Part shown: positions 19,510 to 28,933 of the stretch, piece by piece | Layout: the number at the start of each line of letters is the position of its first letter | How positions within the stretch are numbered: the first letter of the stretch is position 1 | DNA from: Pseudomonas entomophila | GTDB taxonomy: Bacteria > Pseudomonadota > Gammaproteobacteria > Pseudomonadales > Pseudomonadaceae | Assembly (NCBI RefSeq): GCF_023277925.1 | Contig: NZ_CP063832.1 | Coordinates: forward strand, 4,276,501-4,340,500 | Direction: 5' to 3' | Length of the DNA: 64,000 nucleotides | Made by a program: the position numbers and the translations under genes | Notes under the pieces: model-generated | Database searches by the model: none | What the model was told of the DNA's origin: nothing | What the model saw: the letters and a program-made list of their open reading frames with translations, nothing else

Positions 19510-19612
19510 TGGAATCACCATTGTTTCGGGGGTTCGGAGGGGTTCAGCCGCCGCTCGGGCGGCCCCCTGAAGCCTAGTCCAGTCACGCAATGTCGCCAGA
19601 ACGGCCAACACC

Positions 19613-19630
19613 CTGTCACACAGCTGCAAT
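19613..19630 (+). promoter_or_regulatory. phoB: Pho box upstream of phoB
   Basis: CTGTCAC and CTGCAAT are direct repeats spaced 11 bases apart (4-base spacer ACAG), the pattern bound by phosphorylated PhoB. A -10-like TATCTA at 19639-19644 follows. This fits the known autoregulation of phoBR. It starts 72 bases before the phoB ATG. Confidence 0.75.
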
Positions 19631-19684
19631 AATTCCGTTATCTAATGCGGGCCAAGACACCGTTCCTGGGAGAGGTAATTGAGC

Positions 19685-20374
19685 ATGGTTGGCAGAAACA
19701 TTCTGATCGTCGACGACGAAGCGCCTATCCGCGAGATGATCGCCGTTGCATTGGAAATGGCCGGCTATGACTGCCTCGAGGCCGAGAACTCGCAGCAGGC
19801 CCACGCGATCATCGTCGACCGCAAGCCAGACCTGATCCTGCTTGACTGGATGCTCCCGGGCACCTCGGGTATCGAGCTGGCCCGCCGCCTCAAGCGCGAC
19901 GAACTGACCGGCGACATCCCGATCATCATGCTTACCGCCAAGGGCGAAGAGGACAACAAGATCCAAGGCCTGGAAGTCGGCGCCGACGACTACATCACCA
20001 AGCCGTTCTCGCCCCGCGAGCTGGTGGCCCGACTCAAGGCCGTGCTGCGCCGCACCGGCCCGAGCGACAGCGAGGCGCCGATCGAAGTCGGCGGCCTGCT
20101 GCTCGACCCGATCAGCCACCGCGTGACCATCGACGGTCGGCCGGCCGAGATGGGCCCCACCGAATACCGCCTGCTGCAGTTCTTCATGACCCACCAGGAG
20201 CGCGCCTACACCCGCGGCCAGCTGCTCGACCAGGTCTGGGGCGGCAACGTCTACGTCGAGGAACGCACCGTCGACGTACACATCCGTCGCCTGCGCAAGG
20301 CGCTGGGTGAAGCTTACGAAAATCTGGTACAAACCGTCCGCGGCACCGGCTACCGCTTCTCGACCAAGAGCTGA
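19685..20374 (+). CDS. phoB: Phosphate regulon response regulator PhoB
   Basis: The 229-residue protein has a receiver domain with the phosphoacceptor Asp54 ([10 protein letters not shown]) and a C-terminal OmpR-type winged helix ([20 protein letters not shown]). It activates phosphate-scavenging genes when phosphorylated by PhoR. ATG 19685 ([13 protein letters not shown]) is the start shared by the family; a TTG two codons upstream is also open. phoR begins 36 bases downstream. A Pho box precedes the gene. Confidence 0.98.
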   Translation: MVGRNILIVDDEAPIREMIAVALEMAGYDCLEAENSQQAHAIIVDRKPDLILLDWMLPGTSGIELARRLKRDELTGDIPIIMLTAKGEEDNKIQGLEVGADDYITKPFSPRELVARLKAVLRRTGPSDSEAPIEVGGLLLDPISHRVTIDGRPAEMGPTEYRLLQFFMTHQERAYTRGQLLDQVWGGNVYVEERTVDVHIRRLRKALGEAYENLVQTVRGTGYRFSTKS

Positions 20375-20409
20375 TCGAGCCCGAGCATCCGCTGTACAAG
20401 GACTGTCAA

Positions 20410-21717
20410 TTGAACCCGAACTGGCACGCGACCCTGATTCGCCACATGCTCCTGCTGATCACCGCCTGCCTGATCGGCGGGCTGGTCAGCGGCTACTACG
20501 GCTGGAGCCTGGCCATCGGCCTGGCGTTCTACCTGGGCTGGACACTCAAGCAATTGCTGCGCCTGCACGACTGGTTGCGCAACCACCAGCCCGACGAGGC
20601 CCCGCCCGACGGCTACGGCCTGTGGGGCGAGGTGTTCGACAGCATCTACCACCTGCAACGCCGCGACCAGCGCGTGCGCGGCCGCCTGCAGGCGGTGATC
20701 GACCGGGTCCAGGAGTCCACCGCGGCCTTGCGTGACGCGGTGATCATGCTCGACAGCGACGGCAACCTGGAATGGTGGAACCGCGCCGCCGAAACGCTGC
20801 TGGGCTTCAAGACCCCGCAGGACGGTGGCCAGCCGGTGACCAACCTGGTGCGCCACCCCCGCTTCAAGGAGTACTTCGAGTCGGAGAACTACGCCGAGCC
20901 ACTGGAGATCCCCTCGCCCATCAACGACCGCCTGCGTGTGCAACTGCACCTGACCCGCTACGGCAACAACGAGCACCTGATGCTGGTGCGCGACGTCACC
21001 CGCATTCACCAGCTCGAGCAGATGCGCAAGGATTTCGTCGCCAACGTTTCCCACGAACTGCGCACGCCACTGACGGTGATCACCGGCTACCTGGAGACGC
21101 TGCTGGACAACGTCGAGGACGTGAACCCGCGCTGGAGCCGCGCCCTGCAGCAGATGAGCGCGCAAGGTTCGCGCATGCAGACCCTGCTCAACGACCTGCT
21201 ACTGCTGGCCAAGCTCGAAGCCACCGACTATCCGTCGGACAACCAGCCGGTGCTGGTCGACACCCTGCTCAACGCCATCAAGAATGATGCCCAGGCCCTG
21301 TCCGGCCCGCGCAACCAGCGCATCACACTTGAAGCCGCGCCCGGTATTCGTCTCAAGGGCAGCGAGTCGGAGCTACGCAGCGCGTTCTCCAACCTGGTGT
21401 TCAATGCGGTCAAGTACACCCAGGATGAAGGCAACATCCGTATCCGCTGGTGGGCCGACGAACAGGGTGCGCACCTGTCGGTGCAGGACTCTGGGGTGGG
21501 CATCGAGGCCAAGCACTTGCCGCGCCTTACGGAACGCTTCTACCGGGTCGACTCCAGCCGCGCCTCCAACACCGGCGGCACCGGGCTGGGGCTGGCGATC
21601 GTCAAGCATGTGCTGATGCGCCATCGTGGGCGCCTGGAGATCAGCAGCGTGCCGGGGCACGGCAGCACCTTCACCTGTCACTTTGCGCCGGCACAATTGG
21701 TGGTGAGCAAAGGTTGA
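20410..21717 (+). CDS. phoR: Phosphate regulon sensor kinase PhoR
   Basis: The 435-residue histidine kinase has two close N-terminal transmembrane segments (about 10-45), a PAS domain (about 95-190), the phosphoacceptor His215 in FVANVSHELRTPLTVITGYLE, and a C-terminal ATPase domain (NLVFNAVKYT, GTGLGLAIVKHV). Translation starts at TTG 20410; the AAGGA site 8 bases upstream and lack of an in-frame ATG at the right place support this. It phosphorylates PhoB when the Pst system signals low phosphate. Confidence 0.96.
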   Translation: MNPNWHATLIRHMLLLITACLIGGLVSGYYGWSLAIGLAFYLGWTLKQLLRLHDWLRNHQPDEAPPDGYGLWGEVFDSIYHLQRRDQRVRGRLQAVIDRVQESTAALRDAVIMLDSDGNLEWWNRAAETLLGFKTPQDGGQPVTNLVRHPRFKEYFESENYAEPLEIPSPINDRLRVQLHLTRYGNNEHLMLVRDVTRIHQLEQMRKDFVANVSHELRTPLTVITGYLETLLDNVEDVNPRWSRALQQMSAQGSRMQTLLNDLLLLAKLEATDYPSDNQPVLVDTLLNAIKNDAQALSGPRNQRITLEAAPGIRLKGSESELRSAFSNLVFNAVKYTQDEGNIRIRWWADEQGAHLSVQDSGVGIEAKHLPRLTERFYRVDSSRASNTGGTGLGLAIVKHVLMRHRGRLEISSVPGHGSTFTCHFAPAQLVVSKG

Positions 21718-21735
21718 GATGCCGGGTGCTTTGCA

Positions 21736-21790
21736 GCCCATCGCCGGCAAACCGGCTTCTACGGTAGGCGCCGGCTTGCCGGCGATGGGC
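21736..21790. repeat. REP pair with long flanking palindrome
   Basis: GCCCATCGCCGGCAAACCGG and its inverted counterpart CCGGCTTGCCGGCGATGGGC form one long palindrome around a short centre. It lies directly after the phoR stop. Confidence 0.82.
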
Positions 21791-21856
21791 GCAAAGCGCC
21801 CCAATAAGACCACGGCCCTTTGCTTTTACGGCCTCAGCCGCTACATTGGATCCCCT

Positions 21857-21883
21857 GTGCCAGCCATCGCTGGCACTTTTTTT
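21857..21883 (+). terminator. Rho-independent terminator after phoBR
   Basis: A perfect 8-base-pair stem (GTGCCAGC / GCTGGCAC) with a CATC loop is followed by seven T residues. It lies between phoR and the downstream CNNM gene, so the two are separate transcription units. Confidence 0.85.
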
Positions 21884-21921
21884 CTCCCTTTCTCAAAGAC
21901 GGACCCCGTAAAAACTCCATC

Positions 21922-23262
21922 ATGGACCCTTCCCCTGGTATCAGCCTCACCTCGTTGTTCGCCGATTTCGGCATGATTCTCTTCGCCCTGTTCCTGGTGC
22001 TGCTCAACGGCTTCTTCGTGGCCGCCGAGTTCGCCATGGTCAAGCTGCGTTCCACCCGGGTCGAATCCATCGCCGAGCTGCATGGCTGGCGTGGCAGCAT
22101 CCTGCGCAAGGTGCACAACCAACTCGACGCCTACCTCTCGGCCTGCCAGCTGGGTATCACCCTGGCCTCCCTGGGCCTGGGCTGGGTCGGTGAGCCGGCT
22201 TTCGCCCACCTGCTCGAGCCGCTGCTGGCCGCCGTGGGCGTTGACTCGCCCGAGCTGATCAAGGCGATCTCGTTCTTCGTCGCCTTCTTCGTGATCTCCT
22301 ACCTGCACATCGTGGTTGGCGAACTGGCACCCAAATCCTGGGCCATTCGCAAGCCCGAGCTGCTGTCGCTGTGGACCGCCGTGCCGCTGTACCTGTTCTA
22401 CTGGGCAATGTACCCGGCCATCTACCTGCTCAACGCCAGCGCCAACACCATCCTGCGCATCGCCGGGCAGGGTGAGCCCGGCCCGCACCACGAACACCAC
22501 TACAGCCGCGAGGAGCTCAAGCTGATCCTGCACTCCAGCCGTGGCCAGGACCCGAGCGACCAGGGCATGCGCGTGCTGGCCTCGGCCGTGGAAATGGGCG
22601 AGCTGGAGGTGGTCGACTGGGCCAACTCCCGCGAGGACATGGTCAGCATCGACGCCCATGCCCCGCTCAAGGAGATCCTGGCGCTGGTGCGTCGACACAA
22701 GTTCAGCCGCTACCCGCTGTATGACGCCGAGCGTGAGGAGTTCACCGGCCTGCTGCACATCAAGGACCTGCTGCTGGAGCTGGCCGAACTGGAGCACCTT
22801 CCCGAGACCGTCGACCTCGACGACTTGGCCCGCCCGCTGGAGCGCGTGTCGCGGCACATGCCGCTGGCGCAGTTGCTGGAGCAGTTCCGCAAGGGTGGCG
22901 CGCACTTCGTGCTGGTCGAGGAAGCCGACGGCAAGGTCATCGGCTACCTGACCATGGAAGACGTGCTGGAAGTGCTGGTGGGCGATATCCAGGACGAGCA
23001 CCGCAAGACCGAACGCGGCATCCTCGCCTACCAGCCGGGCAAGCTGCTGGTGCGCGGTGACACGCCGCTGTTCAAGGTTGAGCGCTTGCTGGGTATCGAC
23101 CTGGACCACATCGAGGCGGAAACCCTCGCCGGGCTGATCTACGAGACGCTCAAGCGCGTGCCCGAAGAAGAGGAAGTGCTGGAGGTTGAAGGCCTGCGCA
23201 TCATCATCAAGAAGATGAAAGGGCCGAAGATCGTGCTGGCCAAGGTGCTCAAGCTCGGTTGA
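21922..23262 (+). CDS. CNNM/CorC (hemolysin C-like) family membrane protein
   Basis: The 446-residue protein has an N-terminal DUF21 membrane domain with four hydrophobic helices (about residues 10-210, with FFVAAEFAMVKLRSTRVE near 30), then a pair of CBS domains (about 225-345, with KFSRYPLYD and GYLTMEDVLEVLVGDIQDE) and a C-terminal CorC_HlyC domain. Members are linked to magnesium/cobalt efflux. Older databases label them hemolysins, which is not supported for this form. ATG 21922 is the first start after the phoBR terminator. Confidence 0.92.
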   Translation: MDPSPGISLTSLFADFGMILFALFLVLLNGFFVAAEFAMVKLRSTRVESIAELHGWRGSILRKVHNQLDAYLSACQLGITLASLGLGWVGEPAFAHLLEPLLAAVGVDSPELIKAISFFVAFFVISYLHIVVGELAPKSWAIRKPELLSLWTAVPLYLFYWAMYPAIYLLNASANTILRIAGQGEPGPHHEHHYSREELKLILHSSRGQDPSDQGMRVLASAVEMGELEVVDWANSREDMVSIDAHAPLKEILALVRRHKFSRYPLYDAEREEFTGLLHIKDLLLELAELEHLPETVDLDDLARPLERVSRHMPLAQLLEQFRKGGAHFVLVEEADGKVIGYLTMEDVLEVLVGDIQDEHRKTERGILAYQPGKLLVRGDTPLFKVERLLGIDLDHIEAETLAGLIYETLKRVPEEEEVLEVEGLRIIIKKMKGPKIVLAKVLKLG

Positions 23263-23290
23263 GCACCGGTTCACCGGCACAGCCCGCGCT

Positions 23291-23314
23291 TGTAGGAGCC
23301 GGCTTGCCGGCGAA
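23291..23314. repeat. REP element (single)
   Basis: TGTAGGAGCCGGCTTGCCGG followed by CGAA is a single REP copy between convergent genes. Confidence 0.8.
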
Positions 23315-23316
23315 CC

Positions 23317-24213
23317 TCACGGATTCCCCGCCGTGAAGTTCGGCAACCCGCCAATCGGTCGGTCAAACTGGAACGGGATCGATTCCAACGCCAACCCCAC
23401 GTTGCGCTGCACCACGAAATGCAGGTGCGGCCCGGTGCTGTTGCCGGTGTTGCCCGACTTGGCCAGCGCCTGCCCCAGCACCACCCGCTGCCCCTCCGCC
23501 ACCACCACCGAACCGCGCATCAGGTGCAGGTACACACCCATGGTGCCGTCCGGGTGGAGGATGCGCACGAAATTGCCCGAGGGGTTGGTGCCCCGCCCGC
23601 TCTGACTGTTCTCGACCTTGACCACCACGCCCCCACGCGCCGCGATGATCGGTGTGCCCTCGGGCATGGCGATGTCCATGGCATAGCGGCCCTTGGGCCC
23701 GAAATGGCTGAAACGACCGTTGGGCCCCTGGGTCAGGCGGAACGGCCCGCCCTTCCACGGGAATGGGTAGCGATACCCCTCGGAGCGCTGGATCGGGTCA
23801 CCCATGGCATAGTTGAACGTGCTCGAATACTTCAACGGCCCACCTGGGGCGGCCAACACCACGCTGAGCACCTTGCTCGAGCGCGGCCCGATCACGCGCC
23901 GCACGACGCGCGGGGCATTGCCGCCAAATGCGTTGGCCAGCTTGTCCACGCGCAGTTCCACTTCCAACGGTACGTACAGTTCGTTGCGCGCGATGAAGCG
24001 CACACCACCGGGGAAAGGCTCGGCCTGCAGGCGCACCTGGCGGTCCAGGCGCTCGACCATCGGCTCACGGAAGACAAACGGCTTGGCACCCGGGCTTGGT
24101 CGGTCGGAATAGGAGACCACGCCGAAGTTGTCGGTGGTCTTGTAGATGGTCATGCCAAAGCTCGACGCCGAGGCCACGAGCAAGGCACAAAACAGCAGCA
24201 GGCGGGCTGGCAT
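23317..24213 (-). CDS. Periplasmic M23 (LytM-type) peptidase with DUF4124-like N-terminus
   Basis: The 298-residue protein has a signal peptide (MPARLLLFCALLVASASSFG), a short DUF4124-like segment (IYKTTDNFGVVSYSDRPSPGAK), a beta-rich middle region, and a C-terminal M23 domain. The zinc-binding pattern is visible as HFGPKGRYAMDI (His and Asp) and GPHLHFVVQ (HxH), so activity is expected. M23 enzymes cut peptide cross-links in peptidoglycan. It is on its own strand between REP elements. Confidence 0.9.
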   Translation of the reverse strand: MPARLLLFCALLVASASSFGMTIYKTTDNFGVVSYSDRPSPGAKPFVFREPMVERLDRQVRLQAEPFPGGVRFIARNELYVPLEVELRVDKLANAFGGNAPRVVRRVIGPRSSKVLSVVLAAPGGPLKYSSTFNYAMGDPIQRSEGYRYPFPWKGGPFRLTQGPNGRFSHFGPKGRYAMDIAMPEGTPIIAARGGVVVKVENSQSGRGTNPSGNFVRILHPDGTMGVYLHLMRGSVVVAEGQRVVLGQALAKSGNTGNSTGPHLHFVVQRNVGLALESIPFQFDRPIGGLPNFTAGNP

Positions 24214-24307
24214 GATGGTGGCTTTTTGACAGGTATGGTCTGTCGAAGCCTAGCAGCCCAGATAAAGACAAGTTGTGACAGCTGGTCGGAAGTTTTTAGC
24301 GGGGCTC

Positions 24308-24380
24308 TGTAGGAGCGGCTTCAGCCGCGATGCAAGCAACGCGGTTTGGCGGTGATCGCGGCTAAAGCCGCTCCTACAGC
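24308..24380. repeat. REP pair of the GGAGCGGCTTCAGCCGCGAT type
   Basis: TGTAGGAGCGGCTTCAGCCG and the inverted GCGGCTAAAGCCGCTCCTAC enclose about 35 bases. It is the same family as the pair at 15010. Confidence 0.82.
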
Positions 24381-24396
24381 AGGTACAGCCCGGCGA

Positions 24397-25308
24397 TCAG
24401 GCGCCCGGCGTGAAGTGCTTCTGCGTGGTCCCACGGGCAATCAGGCGCGACAGGTAGTCGAGCTTCTGCGCATCCTGGTCGACGAACTTGAAGGTCAGTT
24501 GCAGCCAGTCGCTCTCGGGCTTGGGTTCCAGCGCGGCGATGGCGTGCAGGTAGCCGTTCAGGCGTGCCACCTCGGCGTTCTCGCCCTGCTCCAGGTCCAG
24601 CACCGCGCCTTCGAGCACCTGCGGCAGGTTGGCGCTGCGGCGCACCACCAGCAGGGCTTCCTTCAGGCTCAGGGCCTTGATCACGCACGGCTGGGTGCCA
24701 CTGGACAGGCGCAGCTGGCCCTGGCCACGGCCCGACTGGGCCGCGGCGGCGGCAGTCTTCGGCGTGGGCGCGTTGATCAGCGGCTTGGCCGCTGCTGCCA
24801 CCGGGGCAGCGGCAGGCGCAGCCACCTTGGCCGCCTCCGGACGACCGCCGGTCAGGGCGCTGAGCGAGTCGTTGGCGAACGCCGAGTTGACCCGTGCCGG
24901 GGCGCTGGACATCAGGGCGTCGAGCTTGCCGATCTTGGTCAGCGACTTCTTCACCTTGGTCAGCAACTGCTCGTTGGTGAACGGCTTGCCGACGAAGTCG
25001 GAAACGCCGGCCTGGATGGCCTGGATCACGTTCTCCTTGTCACCACGGCTGGTCACCATGATGAACTGCATGGTCTTCATCTCTTCCTGCTGGCGGCACC
25101 AGGTCAGCAGTTCGAGGCCCGACATCTCGGGCATCTCCCAGTCACACAGGACCAGGTCGAAACGTTCCTTGCTGAGCATGGCCATGGCCTTGCGGCCGTT
25201 GACTGCATCCTCGATCACCATGCCGGGAAAGGCATTGCGCAGGCACTTCCTTACCAGGTCGCGGATGAACGGGGCATCGTCCACGACCAGCACATTCACT
25301 TTACTCAT
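24397..25308 (-). CDS. Response regulator with a C-terminal PilZ-like domain
   Basis: The 303-residue protein has a CheY-type receiver (about 1-125) with phosphoacceptor Asp56 in LVLCDWEMPEMSG and the conserved Lys in FVGKPFTNEQL. An Ala/Pro-rich linker (about 140-195) leads to a PilZ-like beta domain (about 200-295). The PilZ c-di-GMP motifs RxxxR and DxSxxG are not visible, so nucleotide binding is doubtful. ATG 25308 follows AAGAGGAA at good spacing. It lies between phoBR and phoU-pst; no cognate kinase is adjacent. Confidence 0.88.
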   Translation of the reverse strand: MSKVNVLVVDDAPFIRDLVRKCLRNAFPGMVIEDAVNGRKAMAMLSKERFDLVLCDWEMPEMSGLELLTWCRQQEEMKTMQFIMVTSRGDKENVIQAIQAGVSDFVGKPFTNEQLLTKVKKSLTKIGKLDALMSSAPARVNSAFANDSLSALTGGRPEAAKVAAPAAAPVAAAAKPLINAPTPKTAAAAAQSGRGQGQLRLSSGTQPCVIKALSLKEALLVVRRSANLPQVLEGAVLDLEQGENAEVARLNGYLHAIAALEPKPESDWLQLTFKFVDQDAQKLDYLSRLIARGTTQKHFTPGA

Positions 25309-25430
25309 CGATATTCCTCTTGAATCCCGGCTAGCATACCGCCGACTGATGGCCATTTGCCAAACCACTGGTCACGCCGGGACTTCTCACACGGTTCGCG
25401 GGTGCCTGCTGGTGCTCGACCGCAAACGAA

Positions 25431-25454
25431 AACGCCCGGCGATTGCCGGGCGTT
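25431..25454 (-). terminator. Rho-independent terminator after phoU
   Basis: A perfect 10-base-pair stem (AACGCCCGGC / GCCGGGCGTT) with a GATT loop is followed on the minus strand by TTCGTTTG. It lies 17 bases after the phoU stop and probably ends the pst-phoU transcript. Confidence 0.82.
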
Positions 25455-25471
25455 CATGCTCGGGAGCAACT

Positions 25472-26242
25472 CTATTTATCGTCCGGTTCAGCCGGAACAT
25501 TAGCGATTTCACCCTCATCGAAAGCCTCGCCTTGCACTTCGGCTTTCATGCGCTTCAGGCCCATGTGGCGCACGTCGGTACCACGCACCAGGTAGATCAC
25601 CAGCTCCGAGATGTTGCGCGCGTGGTCGCCGATGCGCTCCAGCGAACGCAGGGCCCAGATCACACTCAACACCCGGGAGATCGAACGCGGATCTTCCATC
25701 ATGTAGGTGACCAGCTCGCGTAGCGCGGTCTTGTACTCGCGGTCGATGGTTTTGTCGTACTGGGCCACCGACAGCGCCAGGTCGGCGTCGAAGCGGGCGA
25801 AGGCGTCCAGCGCGTCGCGGACCATGTTGCGCACCTGGTCGCCGATGTGGCGTACCTCGACGTAGCCCCGCGGCGACTCGCCTTCCTCGCACAGTTGGAT
25901 GGCGCGGCGGGCGATCTTGGTCGATTCGTCGCCGATGCGCTCCAGGTCGATCACCGACTTGGAGATGCTGATGATCAGGCGCAGGTCGGAGGCCGCCGGC
26001 TGGCGACGGGCGAGAATGCGCACGCATTCCTCGTCGATGTTGCGCTCCATCTGGTTGATCTGTTCATCGACCTCGCGCACCTGCTGGGCCAGGCCCGAGT
26101 CGGCCTCGATCAGCGCGGTGACGGCGTCGTTCACCTGTTTCTCGACCAGGCCGCCCATGGCCAGCAGGTGGCTGCGCACCTCCTCGAGCTCGGCGTTGAA
26201 CTGCTGGGAGATGTGGTGGGTAAGGCTTTCTTTGTTGATCAT
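25472..26242 (-). CDS. phoU: Phosphate signalling protein PhoU
   Basis: The 256-residue helical protein has two PhoU repeats with the metal-binding E(D)xxxR-type helices (VDEQINQMERNIDEECVRILARRQP and ALRSLERIGDHARNISELVIYLV). It links the Pst transporter to PhoR and turns PhoB activity off when phosphate is plentiful. It ends the pst cluster, 97 bases after pstB. Confidence 0.96.
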   Translation of the reverse strand: MINKESLTHHISQQFNAELEEVRSHLLAMGGLVEKQVNDAVTALIEADSGLAQQVREVDEQINQMERNIDEECVRILARRQPAASDLRLIISISKSVIDLERIGDESTKIARRAIQLCEEGESPRGYVEVRHIGDQVRNMVRDALDAFARFDADLALSVAQYDKTIDREYKTALRELVTYMMEDPRSISRVLSVIWALRSLERIGDHARNISELVIYLVRGTDVRHMGLKRMKAEVQGEAFDEGEIANVPAEPDDK

Positions 26243-26339
26243 CGTTTCGCTCCGCGAAGCAGCTGCACGCTTCTAGTCGTTCGTATCGTTCCCTGGCAAG
26301 AAGAATCCATTGTGGGAGCCTGCCCCCACGGGTCGACCA

Positions 26340-27173
26340 CTAGCCGTAGCGACCGGTGATGTAGTCTTCGGTCTGCTTCTTCGCCGGGTTGGTGAACAGG
26401 GTGTCGGTGTCACCGAATTCGACCAGTTTGCCCATGTACATGAACGCGGTGTAGTCCGACACGCGGGCCGCCTGCTGCATGTTGTGGGTCACGATGACGA
26501 TGGTGTACTTGGATTTCAGTTCGTAGATCAGTTCCTCGACCTTCAGCGTCGAGATCGGGTCCAGCGCCGAGCATGGCTCGTCGAGCAGCAGCACTTCCGG
26601 CTCCACGGCGATGGTGCGGGCGATTACCAGACGCTGCTGCTGGCCACCGGACAGGCCCAGTGCCGAGTCGTGCAGGCGGTCCTTGACCTCGTCCCACAGG
26701 GCTGCGCCCTTCAGTGCCCACTCCACCGCTTCATCGAGCACGCGCTTCTTGTTGATGCCCTGGATGCGCAGGCCGTAGACCACGTTCTCGTAGATGGTCT
26801 TGGGGAACGGGTTGGGCTTCTGGAACACCATGCCCACACGGCGGCGCAGCTCGGCCACGTCCTCGCCCTTGCGGTAGATGTTGTTGCCATACAGGTTGAT
26901 GGCGCCTTCCACGCGGCAGCCGTCGACCAGGTCGTTCATGCGGTTGAAGGTACGCAGCAGGGTGGACTTGCCGCAGCCGGACGGGCCGATGAAGGCGGTC
27001 ACGCGCTGCTTGGGGATATTCATGCTGACGTCGAACAGCGCTTGCTTGTCGCCGTAGAACAGGGACAGCCCGGGTACTTCGATGGCCACGGTCTCTTCGG
27101 CCAGGCGCAGGCTCTGCTTGTCGCGGCCCAGGGCCGACATGTCGATGCCGTGGGCGTGGGATTCATGCTGCAT
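26340..27173 (-). CDS. pstB: Phosphate ABC transporter ATP-binding protein PstB
   Basis: The 277-residue ATPase has Walker A (GPSGCGKST), Q-loop, signature (LSGGQQQR), Walker B ([12 protein letters not shown]) and the H-switch (IVTHNMQQ), all intact. It powers phosphate uptake with PstA and PstC. I chose ATG 27173 (MQHESHAHG) because GGAG lies 6 bases upstream; ATG 27185 would add four residues. Confidence 0.97.
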   Translation of the reverse strand: MQHESHAHGIDMSALGRDKQSLRLAEETVAIEVPGLSLFYGDKQALFDVSMNIPKQRVTAFIGPSGCGKSTLLRTFNRMNDLVDGCRVEGAINLYGNNIYRKGEDVAELRRRVGMVFQKPNPFPKTIYENVVYGLRIQGINKKRVLDEAVEWALKGAALWDEVKDRLHDSALGLSGGQQQRLVIARTIAVEPEVLLLDEPCSALDPISTLKVEELIYELKSKYTIVIVTHNMQQAARVSDYTAFMYMGKLVEFGDTDTLFTNPAKKQTEDYITGRYG

Positions 27174-27245
27174 GGTCAACTCCATACGCTATCAATTCGT
27201 TTCAAAGGGCCGCCCGGTGTTCGGGCGGCACGCTTGCAATCAGGA

Positions 27246-28916
27246 TCAGTGGTCGAGCGCCTTGTACTTCTCGCGCAGGTGGTTACGGATCCACACCGCC
27301 GAGAGGTTGAGGGTGGCGATCACCAGTACCAGCAGCAGCGCGGTGGCGTACACCAGCGGCCGCGCGGCCTCGACGTTGGGGCTCTGGAAGCCGACGTCGT
27401 AGATGTGGAAGCCCAGGTGCATGATCTTCTGGTCCAGGTGCAGGTACGGGTAGTTGCCGTCCACCGGCAGCGACGGCGCCAGTTTCACCACACCCACCAG
27501 CATCAGCGGGGCCACTTCGCCGGCGGCGCGGGCCACGGCGAGGATCATGCCGGTCATCATGGCCGGGCTGGCCATTGGCAGGACGATTTTCCACAGGGTC
27601 TCGGCCTTGGTCGCGCCCAGGGCCAGCGAACCTTCGCGCACCGTGCGCGGAATGCGCGCCAGGCCTTCCTCGGTGGCCACGATCACTACCGGCACCGCCA
27701 GCAGCGCCAGGGTCAGCGAGGCCCACAGCAAGCCTGGGGTGCCAAGGGTCGGCGCCGGCAGCGACTCGGGGAAGAACAGCCGGTCGATCGAGCCGCCCAG
27801 CACGTAGACGAAGAAGCCCAGGCCGAACACACCGTAGACGATCGCCGGAACACCGGCCAGGTTGTTTACCGCGATGCGGATCAGGCGGGTCACCGGGCCC
27901 TGTTTGGCATATTCGCGCAGGTACACCGCTGCCAGCACACCGAACGGGGTGACGATCACGGCCATGATCAGGGTCATCATCACGGTGCCGAAGATAGCCG
28001 GGAAGATACCGCCCTCGGTGTTGGCCTCACGCGGGTCATCGCTAAGGAACTCCCACACCTTGCTGAAGTAGGCACCCATCTTGCTCATGCCGGACATGGC
28101 GTTCGGCTGGATGGCGTGGACCACCTTGCTCAGGTTGATCTCCACCTCGCGGCCGTTACCGTCGCGAGCCACCAGGCTGTCGCGGGCGAAGGCCTGGTGC
28201 AGGCCGGTCAGGCGCTCCTCGATAGCCTTGTAGCGGTTGTTCAGCTCGGCGCGCTCGGCGTCCATGTCGGCCTGGGCGGCGGCGTCCAGCTTGCCGTCCA
28301 GTTCCAGCTTGCGGCCGTGCAGGCGCAGGCGCTCCAGACCATGGTTGATGGCACCGATGTCCTTCTTCTCCAGCTTCACCAGCTGGTCGTTGAGCTCGCT
28401 GGCGCGCTTGAGGCGGGCCTGCAACTCGTTCCAGGCCTCCGGGCCCTGGGCAACCACGCGGCCTTCTTCCTTGACGCTGACCAGATAGCCATAGAAGTTG
28501 CCCCACTCGCGGCGCTCCAGGGCGATCAGGTCGACCGGCTTGCGCTGATCGACCAGCCACTCGCCGACCACCCAGGTGAAATCGCTGCCATTGAGGTCGC
28601 GGTTACCCACCTTGATAAGCTCGCGGGTCATGAACTCCGGGCCCTGGTCGGGCACCGGCAAGCCGGCACCCTTCAACCGCTCGCGGGGCACTTCTTCCTT
28701 TTGTACCACTTCACCGATGACCACGTGGTCGGCCTGGCCCGGCACCTTGTAGGTGGCCTGGACCAGGTCGGCCGGCCAGAAGTGGCCCAGGCCGCGCACA
28801 GCGATCACGGCCAGCAGGCCGACGGTCATGATGACCGCCATGGCGACCGCGCCACCACTGATCCAGACGCCGGGGGCGCCGCTCTTGAACCAGCCTTTGA
28901 GGGAATCCTTTTTCAC
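27246..28916 (-). CDS. pstA: Phosphate ABC transporter permease PstA (long form)
   Basis: At 556 residues it is far longer than the roughly 300-residue E. coli protein. After a first membrane helix (about 17-42) comes a periplasmic insertion of over 200 residues (DUF3333-type) with a Lys/Glu-rich coiled-coil stretch around residues 150-220. The standard BPD_transp_1 permease domain follows (about 300-545, with EAA-loop GSLALGATKAETLWKIVLP). It starts at GTG 28916 behind a GGTAGAGA site. pstC ends 17 bases upstream. Confidence 0.94.
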   Translation of the reverse strand: MKKDSLKGWFKSGAPGVWISGGAVAMAVIMTVGLLAVIAVRGLGHFWPADLVQATYKVPGQADHVVIGEVVQKEEVPRERLKGAGLPVPDQGPEFMTRELIKVGNRDLNGSDFTWVVGEWLVDQRKPVDLIALERREWGNFYGYLVSVKEEGRVVAQGPEAWNELQARLKRASELNDQLVKLEKKDIGAINHGLERLRLHGRKLELDGKLDAAAQADMDAERAELNNRYKAIEERLTGLHQAFARDSLVARDGNGREVEINLSKVVHAIQPNAMSGMSKMGAYFSKVWEFLSDDPREANTEGGIFPAIFGTVMMTLIMAVIVTPFGVLAAVYLREYAKQGPVTRLIRIAVNNLAGVPAIVYGVFGLGFFVYVLGGSIDRLFFPESLPAPTLGTPGLLWASLTLALLAVPVVIVATEEGLARIPRTVREGSLALGATKAETLWKIVLPMASPAMMTGMILAVARAAGEVAPLMLVGVVKLAPSLPVDGNYPYLHLDQKIMHLGFHIYDVGFQSPNVEAARPLVYATALLLVLVIATLNLSAVWIRNHLREKYKALDH

Positions 28917-28933
28917 GGATCTCTACCTTTCTA

